DNA from: Sporosarcina sp. FSL W8-0480
GTDB lineage: Bacteria > Bacillota > Bacilli > Bacillales_A > Planococcaceae
Reading direction: 5' to 3'
Assembly: GCF_037963765.1 (NCBI RefSeq)
Contig: NZ_CP150166.1
Location: 248,001 to 312,000, forward strand
DNA: 64,000 nt
A program made the position numbers and the translations under genes. The notes beneath the pieces were generated by a model, which worked only from the letters and a program-made list of their open reading frames with translations, was not told where the DNA came from and did no database searches. The first letter of the stretch is position 1; each line of letters opens with the position of its first letter. Shown piece after piece: positions 51,717 through 60,652 of the stretch.

Positions 51717-52520
51717 TTGTTAAAACAAAAAGAACTAATGGCAAGGGTTAAGGAACTTGTCCAGTCAGATGAACGAATATCTGCTTGTATGATGTATGGG
51801 TCTTTTACAAAAGGAGAGGGAGATCAATACTCTGATATAGAATATTATGTTTTTCTGAAAGATGATACAATTTCCACCTTTGATTCAGCAAAATGGCTAA
51901 ATGAAGTCGCTTCCTACCATTTACTCTATCAAAATGAGTACGGTACGGAAGTAGTAATTTTTGAAAATCTAATACGTGGTGAATTTCATTTCCTTTCCGA
52001 AAGCGAAATGAATATTATTCCTTCATTCAAAGAATCAGGCTACATTCCTGACACAAAAGCAATGTTTATTTATGATGAAACAGGACAATTAGAATTGTAT
52101 TTATCAGGGTTGGAAGGTTCGGGACCAAATAGACTTACAGAAGAAAACGTAAATTTTTTATTGAATAATTTTTCCAACCTATGGTTAATGGGGATTAATG
52201 TTCTTAAAAGAGGGGAATATGCACGTTCACTGGAAATTTTATCTCAATTACAAAAAAATATACTGCAACTCATTCGAATTGCGGAAGAAAATGCCGATAA
52301 TTGGTTTAATATGACAAAGAATCTTGAAAAAGAAATTAGTCCTGAAAACTATGAAAAGTTTAAAAAGACTACTGCCCGATTAAATGAATTAGAACTATAT
52401 GAAGCCTATAAGAACTCTTTGCTTCTCGTTATGGAATTTCGAAATCTTGTTGAAAAACAGTATCAGTTAACCGTTAGCAATGATTTTTTCGAAAAACTGT
52501 TACATTATATGAATGAATAG
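51717..52520 (+). CDS. lnu: Lincosamide nucleotidyltransferase, Lnu(B)-like
   Basis: 267 residues from TTG 51717 (AGAAGGAA upstream). Nucleotidyltransferase motif MMYGSFTKGEGDQYSDIEYY (GS-x10-D-x-E) at 22-41, and the long block EYGTEVVIFENLIRGEFHFL resembles Lnu(B) of enterococci and streptococci over the whole length as recalled, though not identical. The family adenylylates lincomycin and clindamycin. Low GC and attenuator-controlled. Confident in family, not in drug range or allele. Confidence 0.88.
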   Translation: MLKQKELMARVKELVQSDERISACMMYGSFTKGEGDQYSDIEYYVFLKDDTISTFDSAKWLNEVASYHLLYQNEYGTEVVIFENLIRGEFHFLSESEMNIIPSFKESGYIPDTKAMFIYDETGQLELYLSGLEGSGPNRLTEENVNFLLNNFSNLWLMGINVLKRGEYARSLEILSQLQKNILQLIRIAEENADNWFNMTKNLEKEISPENYEKFKKTTARLNELELYEAYKNSLLLVMEFRNLVEKQYQLTVSNDFFEKLLHYMNE

Positions 52521-52564
52521 AAAAAAACTTATTGTGCTATCGGGTGCTTAATACAAAAAGGAAG

Positions 52565-52720
52565 GTGAGTGAGAGAATAAAATTCAACTCTTTAATTCCA
52601 GAGTTTTCAGTTAAGTACATTGAGAAGTCGAAATGGTTTTATATAGATATACTTGGATTCCAATTAGAATATAAGAGCATAGTAGTAAAGGGGTTAGTCG
52701 TAAGGCAGGGATTTTGTTAA
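52565..52720 (+). pseudogene. Truncated VOC/Ble-family gene
   Basis: From GTG 52565 (AAGGAAG upstream) the frame reads IKFNSLIPEFSVKYIEKSKWFYIDILGFQLEY, the first beta-alpha-beta of a bleomycin-resistance-type VOC protein, then departs after about 37 residues and stops. The remaining two-thirds of the domain is missing, so it is a remnant. Confidence 0.65.
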
Positions 52721-52923
52721 GCAAGTTCTTTTAGTGTTTCATATTCTTTACCTTGATGAATACTATGGAATTTACATATGGTAAACTTTAAATAAAAACG
52801 ACTTTTATGTAACGCTATTTTAATTATGATATACTTTTGAAAAGGTACATAAATTCTAAAGAATATAAATGGATACAGTTATAAAGTGGCATGCTATAAT
52901 TTAAAGCACTGATGGGTGATTTC

Positions 52924-53598
52924 ATGTATAAAATTATGATGGTAGAAGATGATGAAAAAATTAGAAGAATCGTTTCCGATGTGCTTCACAAATGGAAGTA
53001 TGATGTGATTGAGGTTACAAATTTTGACCAAGTGTTAACGGAGTTTGAACAGGTCCAGCCACACTTAGTATTATTGGATATCAATTTACCGACATTGGAT
53101 GGTTTTTATTGGTGTCAGCAGATTCGTTCAGTTTCCAAAGTCCCTATTATATTTCTTTCTTCTAGAAACGAAAACATGGATATTATTATGGCTATTAATA
53201 TGGGCGGGGATGACTTTGTGCAAAAACCGTTTGATTTAGATATACTTGTTGCCAAAGTAAAAGCACTTTTACGTAGAAATTATTCCTATCGAGATGAAGA
53301 ATCTGTACAACTTATCCATCGGGGTTTGAAATTAAATATAAGCAATTCGGTGGCTGAATATAAGGGACAGAGCGCAGAGCTATCTCGCAATGAATTTATT
53401 ATTTTACAATTAATGATGCGCAAGATTGGGAAAATCGTATCACGAGATGACTTAATGCAGGCATTGTGGAATGAAGAGCAATTTGTTGATGATAACACAC
53501 TGACAGTAAATGTGAATCGTTTACGTCGAAAGGTTGCTAGTCTTGGGTTGAATGATTTTATAGTTACCCGTAAAGGAATGGGGTATATTATCGAATGA
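52924..53598 (+). CDS. bceR: Response regulator, BceR-like
   Basis: 224 residues from ATG 52924 (GGGTGA upstream). Receiver with acidic VEDDEKIRR, acceptor Asp in LVLLDINLPTLDG and Lys in FVQKPFD; OmpR-type winged helix (LSRNEFIILQLMMRK ... TVNVNRLRRKVAS). Overlaps the kinase by four bases (ATGA). Member of the group that partners with intramembrane-sensing kinases and BceAB transporters. Confidence 0.9.
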   Translation: MYKIMMVEDDEKIRRIVSDVLHKWKYDVIEVTNFDQVLTEFEQVQPHLVLLDINLPTLDGFYWCQQIRSVSKVPIIFLSSRNENMDIIMAINMGGDDFVQKPFDLDILVAKVKALLRRNYSYRDEESVQLIHRGLKLNISNSVAEYKGQSAELSRNEFIILQLMMRKIGKIVSRDDLMQALWNEEQFVDDNTLTVNVNRLRRKVASLGLNDFIVTRKGMGYIIE

Positions 53599-54587
53599 CT
53601 TTTTTTCGGTTTTTACGGTATGAAAAGTCTTATATATGCGTCTATTTAATAGGTTTCATGCTCATGGCTACTGTGTTTTTCCTTGATGTTAATATAAATT
53701 TCACTTGGGGAACCTTTTTATATGCCTTTGCTTTATGCACGATTGTATTGATTGGATTTTTAGTATTTCGCTATCAACAAAATGTACGAGCAATCCACAA
53801 TATTGATCATGAGGCATTTGACAGATTATCTCTAGAAGCTGAGCAGATGCAACAATTAATGGATGAGATGAGAAAAGAGCATATACGAGAAATGAATGCT
53901 GTTCAAGAGAAACAAAAAGAACATTATGATTTTATTGTTTCTTGGTTTCATGAAATCAAAACGCCAATTGCTGTCCTCCATTTAATCCAACAAACGGATA
54001 TAGATGCGAATAGTTTAAGGGAAGAAATCGAGAAAATTGAAAATTATGTTGATCAAGCTCTTTATTATGCTAAATTAGATAGTTTTAATCAAGATTATAG
54101 TATAGGGAGTTGCGATATGATTGGCATTGTGAAAGATACGGTGAGAGACCATTCCAAAACTTTTATTTCTAAAAAAGTTCGAATCCTCTTGCCCTCTGAA
54201 TCGATGAGCGTACAAAGTGATTCTAAATGGTTGAAATTTATAGTAAATCAACTTTTAACCAATAGCTTGAAGTATACGGACAACAGTGGAGAAATTTTGA
54301 TTGGTACCAATGAAACCCCACAAGAAAAACAACTCATCATCCGAGATAATGGGATCGGAATTACACCACAAGAGCTACCAAGAATATTTAACCGAGGATT
54401 TACAGGTGAAACGGGGCGAACATACTCTAAATCAACAGGGATGGGCCTATATTTAGCACAACAATTATCCAATAAACTTGGTCACTATATTACTTGTACA
54501 TCTGAAGTTAGTTCCTACACAGAATTTATTATCCATTTTCCAAAAGATGATGATCCTTTTTTGTTTATGAATAAGGAAAAGCAATGA
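53595..54587 (+). CDS. bceS: Intramembrane-sensing histidine kinase, BceS-like
   Basis: 330 residues. Two N-terminal helices with only a few residues between them (YICVYLIGFMLMATVFFLD, GTFLYAFALCTIVLIGFLVF), no sensor domain, H-box SWFHEIKTPIAVLHLI, ATPase motifs LLTNSLKYTD and STGMGLYLAQQLSN. Such kinases get their signal from a BceAB transporter, encoded convergently just downstream. Confidence 0.9.
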   Translation: MTFFRFLRYEKSYICVYLIGFMLMATVFFLDVNINFTWGTFLYAFALCTIVLIGFLVFRYQQNVRAIHNIDHEAFDRLSLEAEQMQQLMDEMRKEHIREMNAVQEKQKEHYDFIVSWFHEIKTPIAVLHLIQQTDIDANSLREEIEKIENYVDQALYYAKLDSFNQDYSIGSCDMIGIVKDTVRDHSKTFISKKVRILLPSESMSVQSDSKWLKFIVNQLLTNSLKYTDNSGEILIGTNETPQEKQLIIRDNGIGITPQELPRIFNRGFTGETGRTYSKSTGMGLYLAQQLSNKLGHYITCTSEVSSYTEFIIHFPKDDDPFLFMNKEKQ

Positions 54588-54610
54588 CTAATAAAATCAG
54601 TCATTGCTTT
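54577..54610. terminator. Shared terminator of the convergent bceRS and bceAB operons
   Basis: AAAGCAATGACT / AGTCATTGCTTT stem overlapping the last codons of the kinase gene, T-rich on both sides. Confidence 0.8.
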
Positions 54611-54617
54611 ATTTTTA

Positions 54618-56582
54618 TCACTTTTGTTGATTAACAATCTTATAGTAAAGATTGGTTGACGACACGTAAAACAAGAAATAGATAACAAAATAAATAATTA
54701 GTATTGCCCACATGATAGAAGTGAGCTGTGGGAAGTCTCTCACTTCCTCGAATATAGAGTAATTCATAATAAACAAGCTATGCAGCATTCCCAGTATAAG
54801 TGGAGGCAAGAAGACAAAAAGCAGTTTCTTACGGATGACTTTTTTCATTTCAGTGTTACTAACACCAATTTTACGCAGGATAGCATATTGTTTTTGTTCG
54901 TCTGTTGCTTCACGTAATTGTTTGAAATATATAATGCTTCCTAAAGCAAATACAGCGATGACGGCAAGAAAAGCTGCTGTAAACAGTAATAATGCTGAAG
55001 ATTCAGCTTGAATAGCATAGCCGTCCGCAAAAGCTGAATAATAGATATCAGGTGATTGCGAAACAATCGCTTGTATTTGTGCTGATAAAGCTGACGCATC
55101 TTTAGCATTTTCAATTTGGTATAGTTCATACATTTGGGTATTCTGACTATTTTGTATAGTGGCATACGCTTCATCCGAGATAATGAATATAGCAAGATGA
55201 AGAAAAACATTGGTGTTACTCAAATTACTGGCAGGGCCAAGTAGTGCATAGTCTTTTCTTTCTATAAGGTGAAAAGTAGACTCATCTCCTACTTTTACTG
55301 TGAATTCTGATTGATCATCCTGTGTGAACTGTTTGGGTGTATCTATTTTTGAAAGAACAATAGCCTCTTGGCCATGCAGGTTAACTTCCTGGTCATCACC
55401 GCGTAAGGCAACTATATCGTTAAATTGGGTCTCTGAAAATAAAAGGATATCTTCTGTGAGATAATCCGATTGTTCAAAGGCAACATCTCTGTTTGTAACG
55501 GGATTTACTAAGATCCCTTCAATCGTTTCATGAGTGATAACTGGGTGGTTTGATTCATGAATCAATGTTTCAATTTGATGCTGAATATGTTCATCCTGAG
55601 ATTCGAAAGCAATATCATTTGGGAAATTTTTAGTACTCCCATCGAGTTGAACAGCGTAATTAATGGCTACAAAACCTACTAAAATGATAATTGCTGCGCT
55701 AAATAATGAAATGGAAGTAAGATTTAAGGCGTTTCCGCGAATGGAAAATCGAAGTGAAGAAGTCCATAAAACACGGTTTCCTTCATTATATTTTCTACCT
55801 CGACTAACGATTTCTAATAACCACCCCGAAAATTGACGAAAGAATAAATAAGTACCTCCGACAAGTCCTATCGCCATAACAATTATGCTAGCCAGACGAT
55901 AATCTTCCCAGACGATAGAAGTACCATCCCGACTAATTAAAAAGAAAGCCATCCCTAATAGCAGAATAGATAATAAGGCAAGCAGCTTAGAAGCTGGTTG
56001 AAGCTTTTCCAAGTTTGTTCCTGAATGAAATAATTCTACCAGTTGGATACGACGTACACTGAAGTAGCTTTGTATACTAATAATCCCAGTTAGTATAATG
56101 AATAAAACAATAGTCGCCCCGATAGCCTCGAGCGGGAAAGTAAATGAAATCACTTCGTCGTACTGCATTAAATTCATTAAAAGCATCCCAGAAAATTTGG
56201 AAAGCAGACCACCTGTTAAAATGCCGATGACGAGCGAAATACTACTAAGAATAAAAGTCTCGACAAAGACCATCAAAGCAATTTGACGCTCACTCATCCC
56301 ATAAAGCAAATACATTCCAAATTCCTTTTTACGTTGGTTCATAAAAAATGTATTAGCGTAGAGTATGAAAAAAATAATAAATAAAAACACCACAATGGAT
56401 GCTGCTATAAGCCCTACCTGAAAATTTTCTTCATTTTCTAATGCAGCTAAAACATCCTCATTAAAGATTAAAGATGAAAAAGTAAATTGAATAACTACTC
56501 CAATAATCATCGAAATAAGATAGATGGAGTAAATTCTAAAATTCCGTCTGACATTGCGCCACGATAAATCCAATAATTTCAT
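54618..56582 (-). CDS. bceB: Bce-type ABC transporter permease
   Basis: 654 residues, ten predicted membrane helices and a large extracytoplasmic domain of about 200 residues between helices 7 and 8 (from about 310 to 520), the hallmark of BceB/VraG permeases that bind lipid II-peptide complexes. FtsX-like segments EFGMYLLYGMSERQIALMVFVE and YAILRKIGVSNTEMKKVIRKK. Overlaps the ATPase gene by four bases. Confidence 0.92.
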   Translation of the reverse strand: MKLLDLSWRNVRRNFRIYSIYLISMIIGVVIQFTFSSLIFNEDVLAALENEENFQVGLIAASIVVFLFIIFFILYANTFFMNQRKKEFGMYLLYGMSERQIALMVFVETFILSSISLVIGILTGGLLSKFSGMLLMNLMQYDEVISFTFPLEAIGATIVLFIILTGIISIQSYFSVRRIQLVELFHSGTNLEKLQPASKLLALLSILLLGMAFFLISRDGTSIVWEDYRLASIIVMAIGLVGGTYLFFRQFSGWLLEIVSRGRKYNEGNRVLWTSSLRFSIRGNALNLTSISLFSAAIIILVGFVAINYAVQLDGSTKNFPNDIAFESQDEHIQHQIETLIHESNHPVITHETIEGILVNPVTNRDVAFEQSDYLTEDILLFSETQFNDIVALRGDDQEVNLHGQEAIVLSKIDTPKQFTQDDQSEFTVKVGDESTFHLIERKDYALLGPASNLSNTNVFLHLAIFIISDEAYATIQNSQNTQMYELYQIENAKDASALSAQIQAIVSQSPDIYYSAFADGYAIQAESSALLLFTAAFLAVIAVFALGSIIYFKQLREATDEQKQYAILRKIGVSNTEMKKVIRKKLLFVFLPPLILGMLHSLFIMNYSIFEEVRDFPQLTSIMWAILIIYFVIYFLFYVSSTNLYYKIVNQQK

Positions 56583-57325
56583 CTGCGATTTCCCCCTAGA
56601 GTGCTCTGAAAGGTGAGGATGCGATCAAAAAATTCCTTTTGGGTTTGTTCTCCTTTGAACAGCTCATTTACAATCTTACCGTCTCGTAGAAAAATGACAC
56701 GTTGGCAGTAACTTGCAGCATAGGGGTCATGTGTAATCATCATTATCGTTGTTTTAAATGTTTGATTAAGTGATTCAATTTGTTCCAGTAGCTGTGTTGC
56801 AGAGCGAGAGTCAAGTGCACCTGTAGGTTCATCAGCAAAGACAATCGCTGGGTTAGTAATAATAGCACGTGCCGAAGCAGTACGCTGTTTCTGCCCGCCA
56901 GATATTTCAGATGGATAATGATTTAAGATCGATTCAATGTTTAGCGGTTGAATGATATTGGATAGTCGTTTCTCCATTTCCTCAACATGTGTCTTTTGTA
57001 ATGAGAGTGGCAAAAGAATATTTTCCTTTACTGTCAACGTATCTAGTAGGTTATAGTCTTGAAAAATAAACCCCATCCGCTTTTGACGAAATTCACGTAA
57101 TGATTTCTTTTTTACTTCCAATAGCGAGGTCCCTTCAATCCAAATGTTCCCGCCATTAAATGTGTCAATCGTGGATAATGTATTCATTAATGTTGTTTTT
57201 CCTGATCCAGATGGACCCATAATTGCGGTAAACTCACCTTCTTCAACAGCTAAATCTATATTTTTTAAGACCTGAGTCTTTCCGTATGATTTAGATAAGT
57301 TTTTCGTTTGAATAATTGTATTCAT
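56579..57325 (-). CDS. bceA: Bce-type ABC transporter ATPase
   Basis: 248 residues. Walker A GPSGSGKTT, Q-loop FIFQDYNLLDTL, signature ISGGQKQR, Walker B IVFADEPTGALD, H-loop MITHDPYAA. MacB/BceA type. First gene of the minus-strand operon; the palindrome at 57402-57415 is the likely BceR site. Confidence 0.93.
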   Translation of the reverse strand: MNTIIQTKNLSKSYGKTQVLKNIDLAVEEGEFTAIMGPSGSGKTTLMNTLSTIDTFNGGNIWIEGTSLLEVKKKSLREFRQKRMGFIFQDYNLLDTLTVKENILLPLSLQKTHVEEMEKRLSNIIQPLNIESILNHYPSEISGGQKQRTASARAIITNPAIVFADEPTGALDSRSATQLLEQIESLNQTFKTTIMMITHDPYAASYCQRVIFLRDGKIVNELFKGEQTQKEFFDRILTFQSTLGGNRR

Positions 57326-57401
57326 TTGCTTAGTCCCCTTTCAATGTCAATACTATACCTCTGAATAGGATTACCAACCATCGATGTAATATAATGCAAC
57401 A

Positions 57402-57415
57402 TGACAAATCTGTCA
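57402..57415 (-). promoter_or_regulatory. BceR-type palindrome before bceAB
   Basis: TGACAAATCTGTCA with TGACA/TGTCA arms, within CATGACAAATCTGTCACA. Bacillus BceR sites have the form TGAC-N6-GTCA. About 77 bases upstream of the bceA start. Confidence 0.6.
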
Positions 57416-57660
57416 CAAATAAAAAATTGCATAGTAGAACTCTCGGTTGGAAGATTAGAATTACTAAAATAATCGTTATCTTATTAAAATATGTTATAAC
57501 CATCATGAGAGGACTGTGGATATGATTTTATTTTTACAACCATGATTTATATTATTATCTTTTATTGGTCACGACTGACTTTTTGGAGTTAATATAAATA
57601 ACGAAGGGGGGTTATTGAAGTAACAGGTGCTTATCTTGAATAAAGGAGAGCACCATTTCG

Positions 57661-57681
57661 CTATAGGGGCAGTTTAGTTGA
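57661..57681. repeat. Degenerate hairpin repeat, copy 2
   Basis: CTATAGGGGCAGTTTAGTTG and one base more; resembles the core of the hairpin at 51383-51405. The remaining gap 57416-57771 shows no coding region. Confidence 0.4.
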
Positions 57682-57771
57682 TGAAGCTTACTGAAAATAT
57701 TATTCCATTACTTTACTGTATGAGAATAATCAAATTAAGTATGCCTTGATTTCTTAATGCACATTATGCTA

Positions 57772-57804
57772 ACATAAAAACAAATGAAAAACTTGTTTTT
57801 ATGT
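57772..57804. promoter_or_regulatory. TetR-type operator candidate
   Basis: Perfect 12-base arms ACATAAAAACAA and TTGTTTTTATGT with a 9-base spacer, 24 bases before the TetR-family gene. Probably the autoregulatory operator; an AT-rich attenuator hairpin is the alternative. Confidence 0.6.
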
Positions 57805-57828
57805 TTTTATAAGAGGAGGTTTAGGACT

Positions 57829-58437
57829 ATGGCTAAATTCACACAATTAGAAAAAGAAAGGATTAAAAAAGAATTATTTGAAGTGGCATATCGTTTTTTC
57901 GTTGAAAAGGGTTTTAAGAGTACTTCCCTTGAGGATATAACTTCGTCTGTTGGCATTGCGAAGAGTACTTTTTATGTATTTTTCCAATCAAAAGAAATGC
58001 TATATATGGAGTTGTTATCACATGAGGGAGAGCAAATTGAAAATCAGGTTTGGCCAAAGGTTTTAGCTGCTGAGGATATACGTTCAGCTATAAAAATATA
58101 CTTAGATGAGATGGCTTTGGAGCTAGAAAATAAGATTTTAACTCAAAGGCTGATTTACGATCTCGAGGAGTACAAGCTTGTATCAAGAAAGCTAAATCCA
58201 GAGTATGTTGGATCAGAGAATCTTAGAAGTATCACCCCTCTTATGGACTTTATCAGGTCACGTCAAGATTCTAAGGAGATTATCGACGAAGAACCAAGCG
58301 TAATTGCTGGCGTTTTAAGAGCAGCTTTATTAATAGGCTCACAAAAGGGAGATTTACTGGAATACAATTATGAAATGATTAGGGAGTTATTATTCGAAGC
58401 TGTTGCTGATCGAATTACTCGGTCTTATTTGGTCTAG
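57829..58437 (+). CDS. TetR/AcrR family repressor
   Basis: 202 residues from ATG 57829 (GAGGAGG upstream). N-terminal HTH RFFVEKGFKSTSLEDITSSVGIAKSTFYVFFQSKEMLY (the recognition helix within residues 40-58). Divergent C-terminal ligand domain. First gene of an operon with a hydrolase and a macrolide phosphotransferase, hence a likely drug-sensing repressor. Confidence 0.92.
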   Translation: MAKFTQLEKERIKKELFEVAYRFFVEKGFKSTSLEDITSSVGIAKSTFYVFFQSKEMLYMELLSHEGEQIENQVWPKVLAAEDIRSAIKIYLDEMALELENKILTQRLIYDLEEYKLVSRKLNPEYVGSENLRSITPLMDFIRSRQDSKEIIDEEPSVIAGVLRAALLIGSQKGDLLEYNYEMIRELLFEAVADRITRSYLV

Positions 58438-58480
58438 GTAAGTATTAATCAGATGAAAGTACTAAAAAAGGTGATAATTC

Positions 58481-59344
58481 ATGACAGAAAAAATAATTCG
58501 TTTTAATGATGTTCATATCTGTACTGAGAGTTTTGGAGATATTAATAATCCAACTATCTTGTTAATTATGGGAGCTACTACATCAATGATTTGGTGGGAG
58601 GAAGAGTTTTGTAAGAGATTAAGCGATCAAGGGTTTCATGTTATACGCTATGACAATAGGGATGTAGGTAAATCAATTACTTACGAGTATGGCCATCCAG
58701 AGTATACTTTTGAGGACTTGGCTGATGATGCAATTCAGGTACTAGATGCGTATAAGGTTGATAAGGCTCATATAGTCGGTATGTCTATGGGAGGGATTAT
58801 TACGCAGATAGTAGCTCTTAAACACCCAAGCAGGGTGCTTACTATTTCATTGGTTATGACATCAAATTTTGACCCTAGCCTTCCTAAAAAGGATAGTAAA
58901 GTAACAGAAGCTTTAGGTGAGCTTAAAATCAAAAATTGGCAAAACAAAGATGAAGTGATAGAGTGCTTTATTAAAAAAAGCAAAGTTCTTATAGGCTCTA
59001 AACATATATTTGATGAAGAAAAAATAAGAAGACTGAATGAAGAAGAATTTGATAGGGCTAGTAATTTACAGAGTAGGGATAATCACGGAATTATAAGGGG
59101 ATGGGGTTCATATTTATCAAGAACTGCTGAAATAAACGCTCCTACATTGGTAATTCACGGAATAGAAGACCCTATTATTCCATACGAGCATGGAGTTCAT
59201 CTCTCTAAGATTATACCAAATGCTGTATTAGTTACCTTAGATGGTTCTGGACATGAGCTTAACTATAATGATTGGGATGAAATTATTAATTCTATATCAA
59301 AGCATGCAGCAAATTTATTACCGAAATTTTTAAAAATTAGATAG
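58481..59344 (+). CDS. Alpha/beta hydrolase, possible EstT-like macrolide esterase
   Basis: 287 residues. Oxyanion region LLIMGATTSMIWWEEEFCKRL, RYDNRDVGKS, nucleophile elbow GMSMGG, Asp in VIHGIEDPIIP and His in GSGHELN complete the triad. The MGAT-(x)-S-M-x-WW-x-EEFC pattern resembles the EstT-type esterases that open 16-membered macrolides. The following Mph-like gene (11-base gap) and the TetR regulator support a macrolide context; substrate is inference. Confidence 0.8.
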   Translation: MTEKIIRFNDVHICTESFGDINNPTILLIMGATTSMIWWEEEFCKRLSDQGFHVIRYDNRDVGKSITYEYGHPEYTFEDLADDAIQVLDAYKVDKAHIVGMSMGGIITQIVALKHPSRVLTISLVMTSNFDPSLPKKDSKVTEALGELKIKNWQNKDEVIECFIKKSKVLIGSKHIFDEEKIRRLNEEEFDRASNLQSRDNHGIIRGWGSYLSRTAEINAPTLVIHGIEDPIIPYEHGVHLSKIIPNAVLVTLDGSGHELNYNDWDEIINSISKHAANLLPKFLKIR

Positions 59345-59355
59345 GAGTGATTTGA

Positions 59356-60264
59356 ATGGGTAAAGAAATGAAACAAGTTATGGAAATAGCTAAAAAACAT
59401 AATCTAATTTTAAAGGAAGAAACAATACAGTTTAATGAATCCGGACTGGATTTTCAAGTTGTATTTGCCCAAGATGAAAGTGGTACGGAGTGGGTTCTTA
59501 GATTGCCTAGGCGGGAAGATGTTATGCCTAGAACAAAGGTAGAAAAACAAGCATTAGATTTGGTTAATAAGTATGGAAAATCTTTTCAGGCGCCAAATTG
59601 GATTATTTACTCAGATGAGCTAATAGCTTACAAGAAGCTAGATGGCGTACCAGCAGGAACTATAGATCATAATATAGGGAACTATGTTTGGGAAATAGAT
59701 ATTAACAATGTTCCAGAATCTTTTCACAAGTCTCTTGGAAGAGTGTTAGCAGAGATTCATAGCATACCGAGTGATAAAGCCGTGGAACTTGACTTAGTAG
59801 TACACACACCAGAAGAAGCAAGAATGTCAATGAAGCAGCGTATGGATGCGGTAAGAGCAAAGTTTGGTGTAGGTGAGAATCTATGGAACAGATGGCAAAC
59901 ATGGGTGAATGATGACGATATGTGGCCTAAGAAAACTGGTCTGATTCATGGAGATATACATGCCGGACATACCATGATTGATAAAGATGCTAATGTGACC
60001 GGATTAATCGACTGGACTGAAGCTAAAGTTACAGACATTTCGAATGACTTTATTTTCAACTTTAAAGCTTTTGGTGAAGAAGGGTTAGATGCCCTAATTC
60101 TTGCTTATAAAGAAGCTGGTGGGTATTACTGGCCTAAGATGAAAGAGCATATTATTGAACTTGACGCAGCATACCCAGTTTCAATTGCTGAGTTTGCATT
60201 AGTGTCAGGCATCGAGGAATATGAACATATGGCAAAGGAAGCATTGGGAGTGATAAGTTCGTAG
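59356..60264 (+). CDS. mph: Macrolide 2'-phosphotransferase, Mph(B)-like
   Basis: 302 residues, the length of Mph(B). Conserved blocks [22 protein letters not shown], Brenner motif [15 protein letters not shown] (catalytic Asp) and [10 protein letters not shown] (Mg-binding Asp) are nearly those recalled for Mph(B); GTP-dependent phosphorylation of the desosamine 2'-OH of macrolides is the known activity. Start ATG 59356 with AGGAGTGA. Low-GC codon use unlike the backbone genes. Confidence 0.92.
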   Translation: MGKEMKQVMEIAKKHNLILKEETIQFNESGLDFQVVFAQDESGTEWVLRLPRREDVMPRTKVEKQALDLVNKYGKSFQAPNWIIYSDELIAYKKLDGVPAGTIDHNIGNYVWEIDINNVPESFHKSLGRVLAEIHSIPSDKAVELDLVVHTPEEARMSMKQRMDAVRAKFGVGENLWNRWQTWVNDDDMWPKKTGLIHGDIHAGHTMIDKDANVTGLIDWTEAKVTDISNDFIFNFKAFGEEGLDALILAYKEAGGYYWPKMKEHIIELDAAYPVSIAEFALVSGIEEYEHMAKEALGVISS

Positions 60265-60363
60265 GTGGTTGATGCCTTCGTTGACACGTTCCCACATAAT
60301 TCGGTTTCCACATAAGTAAAAATCGCTTGTATAGCAGTAAGAGAGATTGTGAAGGATTACTCT

Positions 60364-60390
60364 TTAACTAAAGGGTGCATTAGTTCAATT
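60364..60390. repeat. Degenerate hairpin repeat, copy 3
   Basis: TTAACTAAAGGGTGCATTAG plus TTCAATT: inverted AACTA/TAGTT around GGGTGCAT, resembling copies 1 and 2. The gap 60265-60652 holds this repeat, the terminator-like hairpin at 60477 and an inverted TTTAAACCCGAA (60560 region) / TTCGGTTTAAA (60621 region) pair near the recombinase start. Confidence 0.4.
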
Positions 60391-60476
60391 AGATGTTAGA
60401 ATTAATCATTATCTAATCTTAGGCGGAAGAAATGATTAATCGCTTTATAAAAATCCTATAGCATTTGGTGAAGAGA

Positions 60477-60513
60477 GAACCTGTTTTAAATTAGACTTTT
60501 TTAAAACAGGTTC
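60477..60513 (+). terminator. Terminator-like hairpin after mph
   Basis: Perfect 14-bp stem GAACCTGTTTTAAA / TTTAAAACAGGTTC, then TTTGTG. Confidence 0.6.
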
Positions 60514-60652
60514 TTTGTGTTTAAATTAAAAAGTGAGTTCTCTTTGAATAAATATTATTTTAAACCCGAATTTGATTGACTTTTAAACAGAAATCGTCCA
60601 AACTAAAAACAAGAATAAACGTTCGGTTTAAAGGTTTGGAGGAGGGGATAAA

